From: Pelatocladus maniniholoensis HA4357-MV3
GTDB taxonomy: Bacteria; Cyanobacteriota; Cyanobacteriia; Cyanobacteriales; Nostocaceae
Assembly: GCA_019359115.1 (NCBI GenBank)
Contig: JAHHHW010000167.1
Span: 1 to 64,000 of the forward strand
Reading direction: 5' to 3'
Length of the DNA: 64,000 nucleotides
The notes under the pieces are model-generated. The model saw only the letters and a program-made list of their open reading frames with translations, was not told the DNA's origin and ran no database searches. The translations under genes and the position numbers were made by a program. Of the stretch, positions 45,529 through 55,790 are shown piece by piece; the stretch's first letter is position 1; the number at the start of each line of letters is the position of its first letter.

Positions 45529-48324
45529 ATGCTAAAAACTTTGTTGGGCGACCCCAACGCTCGTAAGCTTAAAAAATATCAACCTTACATTACTGAAATT
45601 AACCTCTTAGAGGAAGATATCAAAGTTCTTTCTGATGATGAACTCAAGGGTAAAACAGTAGAGTTTAAGCAGCGTCTGGCTAAAGGCGAAACTCTCGACG
45701 ACATTCTGGGCGAAGCTTTTGCTGTAATCAGGGAAGCCGGACGACGAGTCTTGGGGTTGCGGCACTTTGATGTCCAGTTGTTGGGTGGTGTAATTTTGCA
45801 CTCAGGGCAAATTGCCGAAATGAAAACTGGTGAAGGTAAAACCCTAGTTGCAACTTTACCGAGTTATTTAAATGCTCTGACAGGTAAAGGTGTACACGTA
45901 GTTACTGTTAACGATTACCTGGCTCGTCGGGACGCGGAATGGATGGGACAGGTGCATCGCTTCATGGGTTTGAGTGTAGGCCTAATTCAAGCCAGCATGA
46001 CGCCCCAAGAACGTAAGAAAAACTATGACTGTGATATTACTTACGTTACCAATAGTGAAGTAGGTTTTGATTACCTACGAGATAATATGGCAACATCAAT
46101 CACAGATGTAGTGCAACGCCCCTTTAACTACTGTGTGATTGACGAGGTAGATTCAATCTTAGTTGACGAAGCACGGACACCATTAATTATCTCTGGGCAA
46201 GTCGAACGACCCACAGAAAAATACACAGAAGCAGCCCGAATCGCCGCCTCTTTGCAAAAAGATGAGCATTATGAAGTAGATGAAAAAGCCCGAAACGTGC
46301 TGTTAACAGATGAGGGTTTTGCTGAAGCAGAAGAACTTTTGCAAGTAAAAGATTTATTTGATCCAGAAGATCCTTGGGCGCACTTTGTTTTTAATGCCAT
46401 TAAAGCCAAAGAACTGTTCCTCAAAGACGTTAATTACATTGTCCGTAATGACGAAGTAGTAATTGTCGATGAATTTACCGGGCGGGTGCTACCGGGACGA
46501 CGTTGGAGCGATGGACTACACCAAGCAATTGAAGCCAAAGAACATGTAGACATTCAACCAGAAACTCAGACTCTAGCAACAATTACTTATCAAAACCTGT
46601 TTTTGCTGTATCCGAAACTAGGTGGAATGACAGGAACGGCAAAAACAGAAGAAGTCGAATTTGAAAAAATTTACAAATTAGAAGTAGCTGTCATTCCTAC
46701 TAATCGGATCAGAAGACGAGAAGACTTGTCCGATATGGTGTTTAAGAATGAAGCAGGTAAGTGGCGAGCGATCGCCAAAGAATGTGCCGAAATGCACCAA
46801 CTTGGTAGACCTGTCTTAGTCGGAACCACAAGTGTTGAAAAATCTGAGTATCTCAGCCAGCTGTTGAAGCAAATGGAGATTCCCTATGAATTGCTCAACG
46901 CCCGACCGGAAAACGTAGAGCGGGAAGCGGAGATCGTCGCTCAAGCGGGACGTAAAGGTGCTGTGACGATTGCCACCAATATGGCAGGTAGAGGTACGGA
47001 TATTATCTTGGGTGGTAACTCCGAATATATGGCTCGTTTGAAGATGCGGGAATACTTTATGCCCCGAATCGTTAAGCCAGAAGATGAAGATATGTTTAGC
47101 GTCCACAGAGCAGCTGGTTTACCTCCCAGTTCCAGTGGTGCTGGACAAGGCTTTGTCCCTGGGAAAAAAGTTAAAACTTGGAAAGCTTCGCCCCAAGTTT
47201 TTCCAACTCAACTTTCTAAAGAAACAGAACAGCTGCTCAAACAAGCAGTAGAAATGGCAGTCCAAGCCTACGGCGATCGCAGTTTACCAGAATTGGAAGC
47301 AGAGGAAAAAATCGCTGTAGCCGCCGAAAAAGCCCCCACTGACGACCCTGTAATTCAAAAATTTCGGGAAGCCTACAAACTGATCAAACAAGAGTATGAA
47401 GTGTTCACCAGTCGCGAACACCAAGAAGTAGTAGACTTGGGAGGCTTACACGTAATTGGTACAGAACGCCACGAATCACGACGGATTGATAACCAATTAC
47501 GGGGACGTGCGGGACGCCAAGGCGACCCTGGTTCCACGAGATTTTTCCTCAGTTTAGAAGATAACTTGATGCGGATTTTTGGTGGCGATCGCGTCGCTAA
47601 ATTAATGGAAGCCTTCCGCGTTGAAGAAGATATGCCAATCGAATCTGGAATGCTGACCCGCAGCTTAGAAGGCGCCCAGAAAAAAGTCGAAACCTACTAC
47701 TACGATATCCGTAAACAGGTATTTGAATACGACGAGGTGATGAACAACCAACGTCGTGCGATTTACGCAGAACGCCGCCGAGTTTTAGAAGGACAAGACC
47801 TCAAAGAACAAGTTATTGAGTACGCCGAAAGAACGATGGATGACATCGTTAACTACTACATCAATCCAGACCTACCCTCAGAAGAGTGGGAACTAGACAA
47901 ATTAGTCGAGAAAGTCAAAGAATTTGTTTATTTACTAGCAGACTTACAATCATCTCAACTAGTAGATATGTCAATGGGTGAAATTAAAGCTTTCTTGCAC
48001 GAACAAGTGCGAATTGCCTACGACATGAAGGAAGCCCAAATAGACCAAATTCAACCCGGATTGATGCGTCAAGCCGAACGCTTCTTTATTTTGCAGCGCA
48101 TCGATACCCTCTGGCGGGAACACCTGCAACAAATGGATGCTTTGCGCGAGTCCGTAGGATTACGGGGTTATGGTCAAAAAGACCCATTGATTGAATACAA
48201 GACCGAGGGTTACGAACTCTTCTTGGATATGATGACCAATATTCGCCGAGATGTCGTCTACTCCTTGTTTATGTTCCAACCTCAGCCTCAAGCAGTAGTG
48301 CAAACATCTTCAGAGATGGTGTAG
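45529..48324 (+). CDS. secA: Preprotein translocase ATPase SecA
   Basis: SecA drives unfolded proteins through SecYEG at the plasma and thylakoid membranes. The 931-residue protein shows Walker A GEGKT (101-105), the DEAD-type [15 protein letters not shown] near 203-217, the preprotein-binding region and motif V-VI ([14 protein letters not shown], then [20 protein letters not shown]). It also has the helical scaffold with [18 protein letters not shown]. The C-terminal zinc-binding tail of E. coli SecA is absent, as usual in cyanobacteria. A cyanobacterium-type insertion of about 100 residues lies around 530-630. Confidence 0.97.
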   Translation: MLKTLLGDPNARKLKKYQPYITEINLLEEDIKVLSDDELKGKTVEFKQRLAKGETLDDILGEAFAVIREAGRRVLGLRHFDVQLLGGVILHSGQIAEMKTGEGKTLVATLPSYLNALTGKGVHVVTVNDYLARRDAEWMGQVHRFMGLSVGLIQASMTPQERKKNYDCDITYVTNSEVGFDYLRDNMATSITDVVQRPFNYCVIDEVDSILVDEARTPLIISGQVERPTEKYTEAARIAASLQKDEHYEVDEKARNVLLTDEGFAEAEELLQVKDLFDPEDPWAHFVFNAIKAKELFLKDVNYIVRNDEVVIVDEFTGRVLPGRRWSDGLHQAIEAKEHVDIQPETQTLATITYQNLFLLYPKLGGMTGTAKTEEVEFEKIYKLEVAVIPTNRIRRREDLSDMVFKNEAGKWRAIAKECAEMHQLGRPVLVGTTSVEKSEYLSQLLKQMEIPYELLNARPENVEREAEIVAQAGRKGAVTIATNMAGRGTDIILGGNSEYMARLKMREYFMPRIVKPEDEDMFSVHRAAGLPPSSSGAGQGFVPGKKVKTWKASPQVFPTQLSKETEQLLKQAVEMAVQAYGDRSLPELEAEEKIAVAAEKAPTDDPVIQKFREAYKLIKQEYEVFTSREHQEVVDLGGLHVIGTERHESRRIDNQLRGRAGRQGDPGSTRFFLSLEDNLMRIFGGDRVAKLMEAFRVEEDMPIESGMLTRSLEGAQKKVETYYYDIRKQVFEYDEVMNNQRRAIYAERRRVLEGQDLKEQVIEYAERTMDDIVNYYINPDLPSEEWELDKLVEKVKEFVYLLADLQSSQLVDMSMGEIKAFLHEQVRIAYDMKEAQIDQIQPGLMRQAERFFILQRIDTLWREHLQQMDALRESVGLRGYGQKDPLIEYKTEGYELFLDMMTNIRRDVVYSLFMFQPQPQAVVQTSSEMV

Positions 48325-48327
48325 GTT

Positions 48328-48367
48328 GACATCCTCCCACAGCTAAAAGCCTGTGGGATTGTCCTCT
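48328..48367. repeat. IS200/IS605-end-like hairpin after secA
   Basis: TTGACATCCTCCCACAG, a loop CTAAAAGC and CTGTGGGATTGTCCTCT form an 8-bp perfect stem (48335-48342 with 48351-48358). This TTGACATCCTCC pattern with a C/G-rich hairpin is common at ends of IS200/IS605-type elements. No transposase is adjacent. It may also end the secA transcript. Confidence 0.45.
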
Positions 48368-48374
48368 AATCACT

Positions 48375-48593
48375 TCAAACTACTTGCCACCAGCCGAAAG
48401 CCGGGCCAATGAAACGAATTGTCACCCAAGCTGCAACCATAACGCCAATGCCAATCCAAGCACCACGAGTAGTCCATTTTACAAAAAGTTCTGCTTGTGA
48501 CTTTGTGATCGCAACCCAAGGCATAATGCGCTCTTGTTCGGGTTGACCGTATTTTTTTCCCAGTGCTTCTTTACGACGCTTTGCTTCACCCAT
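48375..48593 (-). CDS. DUF2839 small membrane protein
   Basis: The 72-residue protein (ATG 48593, MGEAKRRKEALGKKYG; a start three codons earlier also exists) is a DUF2839 member, a family restricted to cyanobacteria and plastids. A basic N-terminus is followed by PWVAITKSQAELFVKWTTRG and one membrane segment (AWIGIGVMVAAWVTIRFIGP). Function unknown. It lies convergent with secA. Confidence 0.85.
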   Translation of the reverse strand: MGEAKRRKEALGKKYGQPEQERIMPWVAITKSQAELFVKWTTRGAWIGIGVMVAAWVTIRFIGPAFGWWQVV

Positions 48594-48738
48594 TTGCTTC
48601 ACCTACGACTAAAATTCAAAAAATTCAACAAAATTCTTGTTTTATATATTAAATACCAGATGTGTATTTTGTTGATTATTGTTTGTTGGTTGGAGAAAGA
48701 AACCACTAACTATGAACTACCAACCACCAATACAATTT

Positions 48739-50283
48739 TTATGAGTCGTCCTGACTCGGTTGAGAAAATAAGCTGGGATCAAGATAGTTAATACGTGCCA
48801 AGGGACTGAGCGCAGTTAAGATTTGAGCGCCATAGCTACGGTTGACAACTCTACCATCAAGTAAAGCTACAATACCTTGACTTTCTCTTGCTGGGGCGAT
48901 CGCTCTTTGTAATTCGTTTAAAGCGGCTGGCAATAAATATAAACGAAACCAGTCTTGATGCGATCGCTTATAGTAAGCAACTCTTCCCGCTACCAATGGA
49001 TGTTCTAAAGATGGTAAAGGTAAAGTCGCGATCACAAGCAATTGTGGTGCAGGTAAAACTCTTTGATGTTCTCGCCAAAATTCCCAACCACTAACTAAAA
49101 TACCATTTTCGTCCAAACAAGTTTTTTCTACTTGGACTCGCGAACCAAATTCCGAAGCTAAGATTGCTCCCACTTGAGACTTTAATGGCACATCCCCTAC
49201 CAACACCACCGTCAATCCTGATGATGTCGCACTCAGACAGACTAATGTCCGCACTTTATGAATAAATGCTGCTTGAAATTCTGGGGTATTTGGTAAGGGC
49301 AATTGATACGGTATGTAAAGTTGAATCGCTTCAGTTTGGCTATCCGAGAACTTTAAACAAGTCAACTCCTGATCTACTAAGCCAAGGTGTTGGCGAAAAA
49401 TAGGAGCCTCGGTTTCTGGTTCTAAGGAACTACCAATTAATACCACAGGTTGGCGTTGCCAAATCGGCGTCAGTATTCCTGCTATGTCAATCGGAGCGCT
49501 GTGTAAAGAAAATAAGCCTTGACGACGGCTAATAGTAGCCCAGAGGAGAGTAAGGGAAGTAGAAGAGTGCTGGAATTGTTGCCAAAATTTTTTCCAAGCA
49601 TCAGGGAGAGTATCTATATCTATATCTAAAGCTGAATACAGACAGTTCAAAAATTCTGTTTCTGTTTGAGAAATCAAATAACATTCGTAGGGATTTGCAG
49701 GATGCTGAAATAGTTCGTGTGTAAGTTTTGCTCGTACAGAGCGAATTTCCTCAGCAACGTGTGGGCAGGCAAGTATCAATTGATCCCAGTCTTGCGCTTC
49801 CCAGGTGACAGTAAGTTGATCGCGCACCCAAGTTTCTAAATCGTCTACGCCATCAATAATTGTAGGAATGCCAGATGGAAAATTATCTTTGGGTGTTAGT
49901 TGTGCTTTTAACCAAGCTTGAGGAGAAATCAAAAATAGTCCTTGAAACTCACCACCTGGCCAGATATCACCTGTCTTAATCGACTTATTGACTCCCAGCC
50001 ACTGCTGTAAGCGGGGAATTTCCACTTTCACAAGACGTTGCTGCACAACTTCAGAAGCAACGATAATCACAGGGCCATACCACATCAAAGCCGATGCTAC
50101 AAAGCTTGTGCGATATCGCCCTTGATAGCCGCAAGCCGCACCCACTTGAATCAGGGCGCTACGTCCCAAGCGCAGGGCGCGTGCAACCAACCGTGCCATC
50201 GTTAAATGATGGGGCCAGGAAGGGAAACCCGCCTGCGATCGCAGGAAGTTATGTAATGATAAATGAACTTCTGCCTCAATCAC
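48739..50283 (-). CDS. DinG/Rad3-like helicase homologue without a normal ATP site
   Basis: The 514-residue protein follows the layout of an XPD/DinG-type helicase. It has an N-terminal segment ARALRLGRSALIQVGAACGY at the Walker A position and IPTIIDGVDDLETWVRDQL at the DEAH position. It ends with LNELQRAIAPARESQGIVAL at the motif VI position. However, GxxxxGKT is replaced (GAACGYQGRYRTS) and DEAH reads DGVD. Cyanobacterial relatives that I recall share these changes, so it is probably a non-catalytic relative kept for binding. No Fe-S cysteine set is visible. Function unknown. Confidence 0.65.
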   Translation of the reverse strand: MIEAEVHLSLHNFLRSQAGFPSWPHHLTMARLVARALRLGRSALIQVGAACGYQGRYRTSFVASALMWYGPVIIVASEVVQQRLVKVEIPRLQQWLGVNKSIKTGDIWPGGEFQGLFLISPQAWLKAQLTPKDNFPSGIPTIIDGVDDLETWVRDQLTVTWEAQDWDQLILACPHVAEEIRSVRAKLTHELFQHPANPYECYLISQTETEFLNCLYSALDIDIDTLPDAWKKFWQQFQHSSTSLTLLWATISRRQGLFSLHSAPIDIAGILTPIWQRQPVVLIGSSLEPETEAPIFRQHLGLVDQELTCLKFSDSQTEAIQLYIPYQLPLPNTPEFQAAFIHKVRTLVCLSATSSGLTVVLVGDVPLKSQVGAILASEFGSRVQVEKTCLDENGILVSGWEFWREHQRVLPAPQLLVIATLPLPSLEHPLVAGRVAYYKRSHQDWFRLYLLPAALNELQRAIAPARESQGIVALLDGRVVNRSYGAQILTALSPLARINYLDPSLFSQPSQDDS

Positions 50284-50340
50284 ACGCTTTTCATTCCATA
50301 CAAAGTGATTTTTGCTTGCAATAGCCCCACTTATATTATT

Positions 50341-50420
50341 CAGTTATCAGTTATCAGTGACCAGTCATCAGACTAATAATCGATAACTGATAACTGTGAA
50401 CTGATAACTGTTAACTGACC
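50341..50420. repeat. Short repeat block (TTATCAG / CTGATAA)
   Basis: The stretch begins CAGTTATCAGTTATCAGT and continues with CGATAACTGATAACTGTGAA, then CTGATAACTGTTAACTG. It is a run of partly inverted heptamers of the ACTGATA type. It lies between the helicase homologue and the M48 gene. Confidence 0.6.
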
Positions 50421-50434
50421 AATTGCCCTAAATT

Positions 50435-51406
50435 ATGCCAACTTATAGAGGAATTTCCAGCGAAGCTTTTAGACATCCCCTGGATCTGCAAGCTGAACAA
50501 ACATTGCGTAGTTTACCGGGATTTGATTTAGTCGCCCGTAAACTGATGGAATTTATCTACGAGCGCCCCCAGTTAATTTATCTAATGGGCAACACCATCC
50601 AAGTTGGGCCTCGTCAATACTCCACTATTTACCAGATTTTTCGCCAATGTGTGTGGGATTTGGATATTTATCCAGAACCAGCACTGTTTGTTTCACAAAA
50701 TCCCCAAGCCGATAGCTATGCACTAGGGCAAGAACATCCTTATATAGTCATAAATACAGGGATATTAGACTTACTAAACGAAGCCGAAATTAGGGCGGTG
50801 CTAGCCCATGAACTGGGGCATATTAAATGTGGTCATACTATTTTAATTCAAATGGCGATGGGGGCGATGAGTGCTGCTTCTGCCCTGGGGAGATTTACTT
50901 TTGGTATTGGTAATTTTGTTACACCAGCATTAATTTATGCTTTTTTTGAATGGCGACGCAAAGCAGAGCTATCAGCAGATCGAGCCGCATTATTATTAGT
51001 AGATGACTTAAATACCGTGATGACATCAATGATGAGAAGTGCGGGTGGCAGTATAAAATATGCCAATGAATGTAGTTTAAAAGAGTTAATTCGTCAGTCA
51101 GAAAATTATCAAGTACTTGACGAAGATGAATTAAATCAAGTCTATAAATTTTTGGTTTACAGTGGCGCTCAAAGCGAGATGTTGAGCCATTCTTTTCCTG
51201 TAGAACGCTTGCGTTATCTACAGGAGTGGGCAGTATCAACAGAATATCAGCAAATCAAGCAAGGAAATTATGTGCGATCGCCTGCATCGGGATCAGTAGA
51301 TGTGAAAGCAACAGAAAATTCTACCCAAAACCCAGAAATCGAAAAATTACAACGAAAAATTGAAGAATTGCAAAGACAGATTAATAAAATGAAAAAATCA
51401 GGTTGA
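50435..51406 (+). CDS. M48 family metallopeptidase
   Basis: The 323-residue protein has the zinc motif HELGH (H125, E126, H129) in AVLAHELGHIKCGH and the third ligand in EWRRKAELSADRAALL. One or two hydrophobic segments follow the active site (ILIQMAMGAMSAASALGRFT and neighbouring). The C-terminus is a coiled coil (IEKLQRKIEELQRQINKMKK). It is related to HtpX/Oma1-like membrane proteases that remove damaged membrane proteins. Substrates are unknown. Confidence 0.88.
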   Translation: MPTYRGISSEAFRHPLDLQAEQTLRSLPGFDLVARKLMEFIYERPQLIYLMGNTIQVGPRQYSTIYQIFRQCVWDLDIYPEPALFVSQNPQADSYALGQEHPYIVINTGILDLLNEAEIRAVLAHELGHIKCGHTILIQMAMGAMSAASALGRFTFGIGNFVTPALIYAFFEWRRKAELSADRAALLLVDDLNTVMTSMMRSAGGSIKYANECSLKELIRQSENYQVLDEDELNQVYKFLVYSGAQSEMLSHSFPVERLRYLQEWAVSTEYQQIKQGNYVRSPASGSVDVKATENSTQNPEIEKLQRKIEELQRQINKMKKSG

Positions 51407-51472
51407 GTGGGGATCGGGGATCGGAGAATTATTAACCACTAACCACAAACTAACAAGTAAAAATTTTTCAAC

Positions 51473-51868
51473 ATGACGCTCAAATTTACCAAGTTTCTAT
51501 GTGCCTTCAGTATAATTTTTCTGCTTGTTGTCTTATCACCGACAATGGCTTTGGCTTCCTCTGTTAAATTTAATACAAGTTATGCTGTAACTATTGCCAT
51601 AACAGCGAAATCATCCTTAGAGATGAATCTTACCCCGCAAGTACGGCAACAACTTCAAGCAGTACGTCAACGGCGTAATCGAGAGATTCAAAAAGTTTTG
51701 AACTCATCTCAATTGACTCAATTGACTCACAACTTACGTTCTGGTGATGATTTTCATCAAGCACTAGACAAACTCAATTTACAAGGCGATCAAAAGGAAA
51801 TGGTAGAGGCGATTGTCAAAATTTGTGATTTGAAAACAAAAGCAATATTATCTCGCTTTTCACCATAA
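51473..51868 (+). CDS. Secreted Spy/LTXXQ-like small protein
   Basis: The 131-residue precursor begins with a signal peptide (KFLCAFSIIFLLVVLSPTMA, likely cleaved after ALA). The mature part is helical: LTPQVRQQLQAVRQRRNREI, QKVLNSSQLTQL, then KLNLQGDQKEMVEAIV. This resembles the LTXXQ (Spy/CpxP-like) pattern of periplasmic chaperone-like proteins that cyanobacteria carry in several copies. The match is to the pattern only. It lies 66 bases after the M48 protease gene, which might form an envelope-quality unit with it. Confidence 0.6.
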   Translation: MTLKFTKFLCAFSIIFLLVVLSPTMALASSVKFNTSYAVTIAITAKSSLEMNLTPQVRQQLQAVRQRRNREIQKVLNSSQLTQLTHNLRSGDDFHQALDKLNLQGDQKEMVEAIVKICDLKTKAILSRFSP

Positions 51869-51952
51869 ACGAACCTATTCTTTATCGTTGAGTATATTGT
51901 GAGAATGGCGATCGCGTGCGGTGAATCCTGTGATCGCTGTATGTATGGTCAA

Positions 51953-52059
51953 ATACAGCGTATTGCAGGTTTATGAGGTACAGACTATTCGGTCATAAAT
52001 TATAAGAAAGTTTTTCACTCAATCAGAGATGTACCTCATTTACTTGAAAACTGCTGTAT
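51953..52059. mobile_element. MITE-like imperfect inverted repeat, 107 bp
   Basis: About 29 bases at 51953-51981 (beginning ATACAGC and ending GAGGTAC) are an imperfect inverted match to 52031-52059 (GTACCTCATT ... GCTGTAT). The two arms enclose about 50 AT-rich bases without coding capacity. Elements with ATACAGC/GAGGTAC arms are familiar in cyanobacterial intergenic DNA. The rest of 51869-52283 shows no gene. Confidence 0.55.
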
Positions 52060-52283
52060 ATATGTTCAGCTCCTATCTTCTGCAACAATCCTGATCGCTT
52101 TAGCTGTAGGTGGAGTTCGTGTTTCACGCGCGTCAATCTCTGTTTTTTCAGAATCTCCCTAAAGGTTGATATTAGAATAACTCCATCAACAATAAACTTG
52201 ATGCAGGTTTGACATATAAATGACAAATATCTGAGAAATAAATAATTTATTGTCTTAATAAAATAAATTCAAAAATAATACTT

Positions 52284-52514
52284 ATGAACTCACACTACTT
52301 AGCACAAACAATTTCAGAAACCTCATTACCAAATAATCAGCAACAAGACCCATTGATCGCTAAAAATTTACAAAGAGAACAATATATTGGTATTTTTAGC
52401 CTTGCGATCGCTTTAATTGCAGCTGTCGGAATCATCAGTCGCCGAGTCGAATATGCTATTTTGTTCGCTATTGCTCTAAGCCTTGTTCTCATTGCTTTCT
52501 TTTTATTCATCTAA
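52284..52514 (+). CDS. Small two-helix membrane protein, unknown
   Basis: The 76-residue protein has a polar N-terminus and two membrane segments close to the C-terminus (YIGIFSLAIALIAAVGIISR and YAILFAIALSLVLIAFFLFI), joined by a short RR loop. No family was recognised. The ATG lacks a strong ribosome site. The clean alternation of polar and hydrophobic parts supports a real gene. Confidence 0.55.
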   Translation: MNSHYLAQTISETSLPNNQQQDPLIAKNLQREQYIGIFSLAIALIAAVGIISRRVEYAILFAIALSLVLIAFFLFI

Positions 52515-52735
52515 AAAAATCGCTTAATTGTTCATAAAATAAGTCAATGGGAATAAACAGAACGCGAGTTACGCAACGTGAACAACCTTGAAACGCTTAG
52601 GAATGAGGATTAAATAAAGTGCAAAATTAGGCTGTGTTAGCGGAGCGTAACGCACCGTTTTAAGTTCCATCAGAATTGCATGTTATTAAATTTGCGTTCC
52701 TTACCAATAACAAATGACAAATAACAAATGACTAC

Positions 52736-53890
52736 TTATAGCATTTGCAAAATTTCTTTGGCTGCGCGATCGCACACTCCCGATTCTCCAATACACTGTT
52801 GCATTTTTTCATAATCTGCTTGTATCTGTTGTTTGCGTTCCTGATTGAGCAAAAATCCCATTGCTGCTTGAATAATATTCTCTGGCGTCGCTGTTTTTTG
52901 AAGAAACTCTGGGACAATTGCTTTCATAACAATTAAATTAACTGGGGAAGCAAAAGGAAAATTTATTTTGAGGATATTACGAGCAACCCAGTAAGTAAAA
53001 GGACTGAGACGGTAAATAACTACCTGTGGTACCTTTAACAAGGCGAGTTCTAGATTGACAGTCCCACATTTAGTAAGTGCTAAATCAGCAGCAGCTAGTA
53101 CTTCCTGATGTTCATCCGAAACTATCGTTGCTTGTAAACCGTATAGTTGTATCTCTTGTTCGATTTTATGTCGGTAAATTTCCAGAGATAGGGGAATCCA
53201 GAAATGAACTTGCGGTAGTTTAGCTTGAATTACCTGTGCTGCTTGGAACATTACAGGTAGAAGATATTTGAGTTCCTGATGACGAGAAGCTGGTAAAAGT
53301 GCCACAGCGATCGCATCATCGGTAATACTTAATTGACTGCGTGCTGTTTCTCGACTAGGAAATTGTTTTATCCTATCTACGAGTGGATGACCAACCCAGG
53401 TAACTTTCGCACCTTTGTCTTGAAAATAACGCGCTTCTTCAGGGAAAATAGCTAATATTTGATCACTCACATGAAGAATTTGCTTTGTATTCCCAAGATT
53501 AACCGAAGAAGCCCAAACTTGGGGAGCAATATAATATACAATTGGAACTTGTGGCATTTGGCGGCGCAGATAATTGCCAATACCTAGATTTGGCCCCATG
53601 TAGTCAATCAACACTACCAAGTCAGGCGGATTTTGCTTGAGATAGGCGATCGCTTGACGCTGAATTTGCAGAGTTGGTAGTACAAAAGTTAGAGATTCCA
53701 ACAGACCAAAAGAACCAATTTCGCTAGTATTACCCAGCAAAATTGCTCCTGCTGCTGCCATTTTGTCACCACCAAGCGCCACAATTTCTAATTCCAACCC
53801 AGCAGCAAAAGCTTGCTGTCGCAGTGCTGTCACCAATAGCGACCCCTGCAAATCGCCAGAAACTTCACCAGTACTAATAAATATTCGCAT
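52736..53890 (-). CDS. lpxB: Lipid-A-disaccharide synthase
   Basis: LpxB joins UDP-diacylglucosamine and lipid X to form the lipid A disaccharide. The 384-residue GT19 protein begins MRIFISTGEVSGDLQGSLLV. It has DLVVLIDYMGPNLGIGNYLR, the catalytic-region YYIAPQVWAS and the UDP-binding ALTKCGTVNLELAL. Length is normal. It is the last gene of the minus-strand lipid A group and is separated from lpxA by a 200-base repeat-rich gap. Confidence 0.95.
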   Translation of the reverse strand: MRIFISTGEVSGDLQGSLLVTALRQQAFAAGLELEIVALGGDKMAAAGAILLGNTSEIGSFGLLESLTFVLPTLQIQRQAIAYLKQNPPDLVVLIDYMGPNLGIGNYLRRQMPQVPIVYYIAPQVWASSVNLGNTKQILHVSDQILAIFPEEARYFQDKGAKVTWVGHPLVDRIKQFPSRETARSQLSITDDAIAVALLPASRHQELKYLLPVMFQAAQVIQAKLPQVHFWIPLSLEIYRHKIEQEIQLYGLQATIVSDEHQEVLAAADLALTKCGTVNLELALLKVPQVVIYRLSPFTYWVARNILKINFPFASPVNLIVMKAIVPEFLQKTATPENIIQAAMGFLLNQERKQQIQADYEKMQQCIGESGVCDRAAKEILQML

Positions 53891-53891
53891 T

Positions 53892-54092
53892 TTTAGGGGA
53901 AAGGGGAAAGGGGAAAGGGGAAAGAGACGCTACGCGTAGACGCGCAAGCGACTTCTCACAGAGTACGAGGATCGGGAATGGGAACGGGGAACGGGCAATG
54001 AATGGTATTTCTTCTCTCCCTTCCCTTGTCCCCCTTGTCTCTCTTGTCTCCCTTGTCCCCGATCCCCGATCCCTGATCCCCGATCCCTTCTG
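53892..54092. repeat. Low-complexity and dispersed repeats between lpxA and lpxB
   Basis: Four GGGGAAA heptamers (53896-53922) are followed by a GAGACGCTACGCGTAGACGC palindromic unit. CCCTTGTC/TCTCTTGTC and CCCCGATCCC repeats continue to 54088. The first and third are short tandem repeats; the second is a known type of dispersed repeat in Nostocales. No gene is present. Confidence 0.6.
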
Positions 54093-54093
54093 A

Positions 54094-54915
54094 TCAAGAC
54101 TCATCATCTCTGTTGCTTGCTTTGCCTTTTCCAGGAATTAAACCACGTCTTCCAGGCATTTGCGAAAGTAACAGAAAACGACGCAAGTGCTGTAATTGTT
54201 CTGTATTTCCTAACAGTTCTACATCTTCCAAAGCGTCTTTGAAGAGTAAATCTGAACGGTAGAGTATGCGGAAGGCTTTTTTCAATATTTGTAATTCACT
54301 AGCAGAAAAACCAGCGCGTTTGAGTCCCACCAGGTTGAGCGATCGCACTCGCGTCGGATTTCCCTCTACTAACATATATGGTGGTACATCTCGATCAATA
54401 CGACTCATTCCCCCTACCATCGCGTGCTTACCAATATGCACAAATTGATGGATACCGAGAACCCCACTGATTGTTGCTCGTGATTCAATATGAACATGAC
54501 CTGCGATCGCTACCGCATTAGAAATAGTCACAAAGTCTTCAATTACACAGTTATGAGCAACATGTACATAAGCCATTAGTAAATTACCGTTACCAATAGT
54601 TGTAGCTTCTCCTACACCAGTAGCACGGTTAATTGTCACATATTCGCGAATGCGATTATCGTTACCAATTTTGACCCAGCTAGCTTCACCAGCATACTTT
54701 CGATCTTGGGGTTCCATGCCAATAGCAGCCCCCGGAAAAATCTGATTTCGCGCTCCGATTTCTACGTGTCCGTCTAGCACTACATGAGCGCCAATTGTCG
54801 TATCAGGGCCTACTTTCACATGCCCACCAATCACAGCATAGGCACCGACTTCCACTGTCGGGTGCAGATCCGCGTTAGGATGAATTACAGCAGTTGGATG
54901 AATAAGCGTTTTCAA
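54094..54915 (-). CDS. lpxA: UDP-N-acetylglucosamine acyltransferase
   Basis: LpxA starts lipid A synthesis by moving a hydroxyacyl chain from ACP to UDP-GlcNAc. The 273-residue protein is a left-handed beta-helix of hexapeptide repeats (IHPTAVIHPNADLHPTVEVG, IGARNQIFPGAAIG). It carries the catalytic-His region NLLMAYVHVAHNCVIEDFVT and the C-terminal helices after RSLNLVGLKRAGFS. The start codon is TTG (54915) with GGAG upstream. The C-terminal extension ending GKGKASNRDDES is polar. Confidence 0.95.
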   Translation of the reverse strand: MKTLIHPTAVIHPNADLHPTVEVGAYAVIGGHVKVGPDTTIGAHVVLDGHVEIGARNQIFPGAAIGMEPQDRKYAGEASWVKIGNDNRIREYVTINRATGVGEATTIGNGNLLMAYVHVAHNCVIEDFVTISNAVAIAGHVHIESRATISGVLGIHQFVHIGKHAMVGGMSRIDRDVPPYMLVEGNPTRVRSLNLVGLKRAGFSASELQILKKAFRILYRSDLLFKDALEDVELLGNTEQLQHLRRFLLLSQMPGRRGLIPGKGKASNRDDES

Positions 54916-55134
54916 GGGTGCATCTCCAAAACAGTAAGCGTGCTAAGTTTTTTGCCAAACGCGCCACGGAGCGTCTGAGTTCAGTAGCCGAAAGCATCAA
55001 GTTTTTACAGGTGTGAGGGCAGTGAATATATGGAAATCAGACTGTAACAGTTGTTTTTTGTTGTTGCTGATATTCCGAATACAAAATTTTGTAGAGGCGC
55101 TTTACGCTGATGCCCCTACTAATAGAATAAATTT

Positions 55135-55665
55135 TCAGCTTACGAGGGAAAACATTAATTCACCTTCAGCAACTAACTGACCGTCAACCTCGGCGTGAGC
55201 CTGCATCTTACCGAAACGACGTTGTTTGATCCATAACAGTTCCACAGTCATGATTAGTTGATCACCGGGAACAACTTGGCGACGGAAGCGGACTTTATCT
55301 ATACCAGCAAATAGGAAGAGTCCGCCTTTTAATTTTGGCACTTGTGTCATCACGACACCACCAACTTGTGCCATTGCTTCTACAATTAGCACACCTGGCA
55401 TGATCGGACGTCCTGGAAAATGTCCTTGAAAATGGGGTTCATTAATTGTGACGTTTTTAATGCCAATAGCTCGTTTCCCTGGTGTGTAGTCAATAATCTT
55501 ATCTACAAGTGCAAAGGGATAACGATGGGGTAGAAGTTTTTGAATTTCTTCCGCCGTGAACATCACTTTTGTTTCTGATGTGCTTGTAGTGGAATTCTCA
55601 GACTGCTCCTGGGTAGGTGCAGATGTCGGATTATCGGTAGAATTCACTTCGGTGACAATTGCCAT
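55135..55665 (-). CDS. fabZ: 3-hydroxyacyl-ACP dehydratase FabZ
   Basis: FabZ removes water from 3-hydroxyacyl-ACP in fatty acid synthesis and competes with LpxA for substrate. The 176-residue hot-dog protein has [11 protein letters not shown], the catalytic His in [20 protein letters not shown] and the acidic residue in that same helix. The N-terminus has an unusual Ser/Thr/Asn-rich lead (about 1-32) before the domain. It lies between lpxC and lpxA on the same strand. Confidence 0.95.
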   Translation of the reverse strand: MAIVTEVNSTDNPTSAPTQEQSENSTTSTSETKVMFTAEEIQKLLPHRYPFALVDKIIDYTPGKRAIGIKNVTINEPHFQGHFPGRPIMPGVLIVEAMAQVGGVVMTQVPKLKGGLFLFAGIDKVRFRRQVVPGDQLIMTVELLWIKQRRFGKMQAHAEVDGQLVAEGELMFSLVS

Positions 55666-55790
55666 TGATTGTGTGGTTGATTTTTAGGTGTAGTCTAGTA
55701 GGCGATCAAATTATGTTTGTTAGTAGTTATTAGTTAGTATTTTGTTGTCAAAATACCACTAACTAACCACTATCTACAAACCAATAACCA

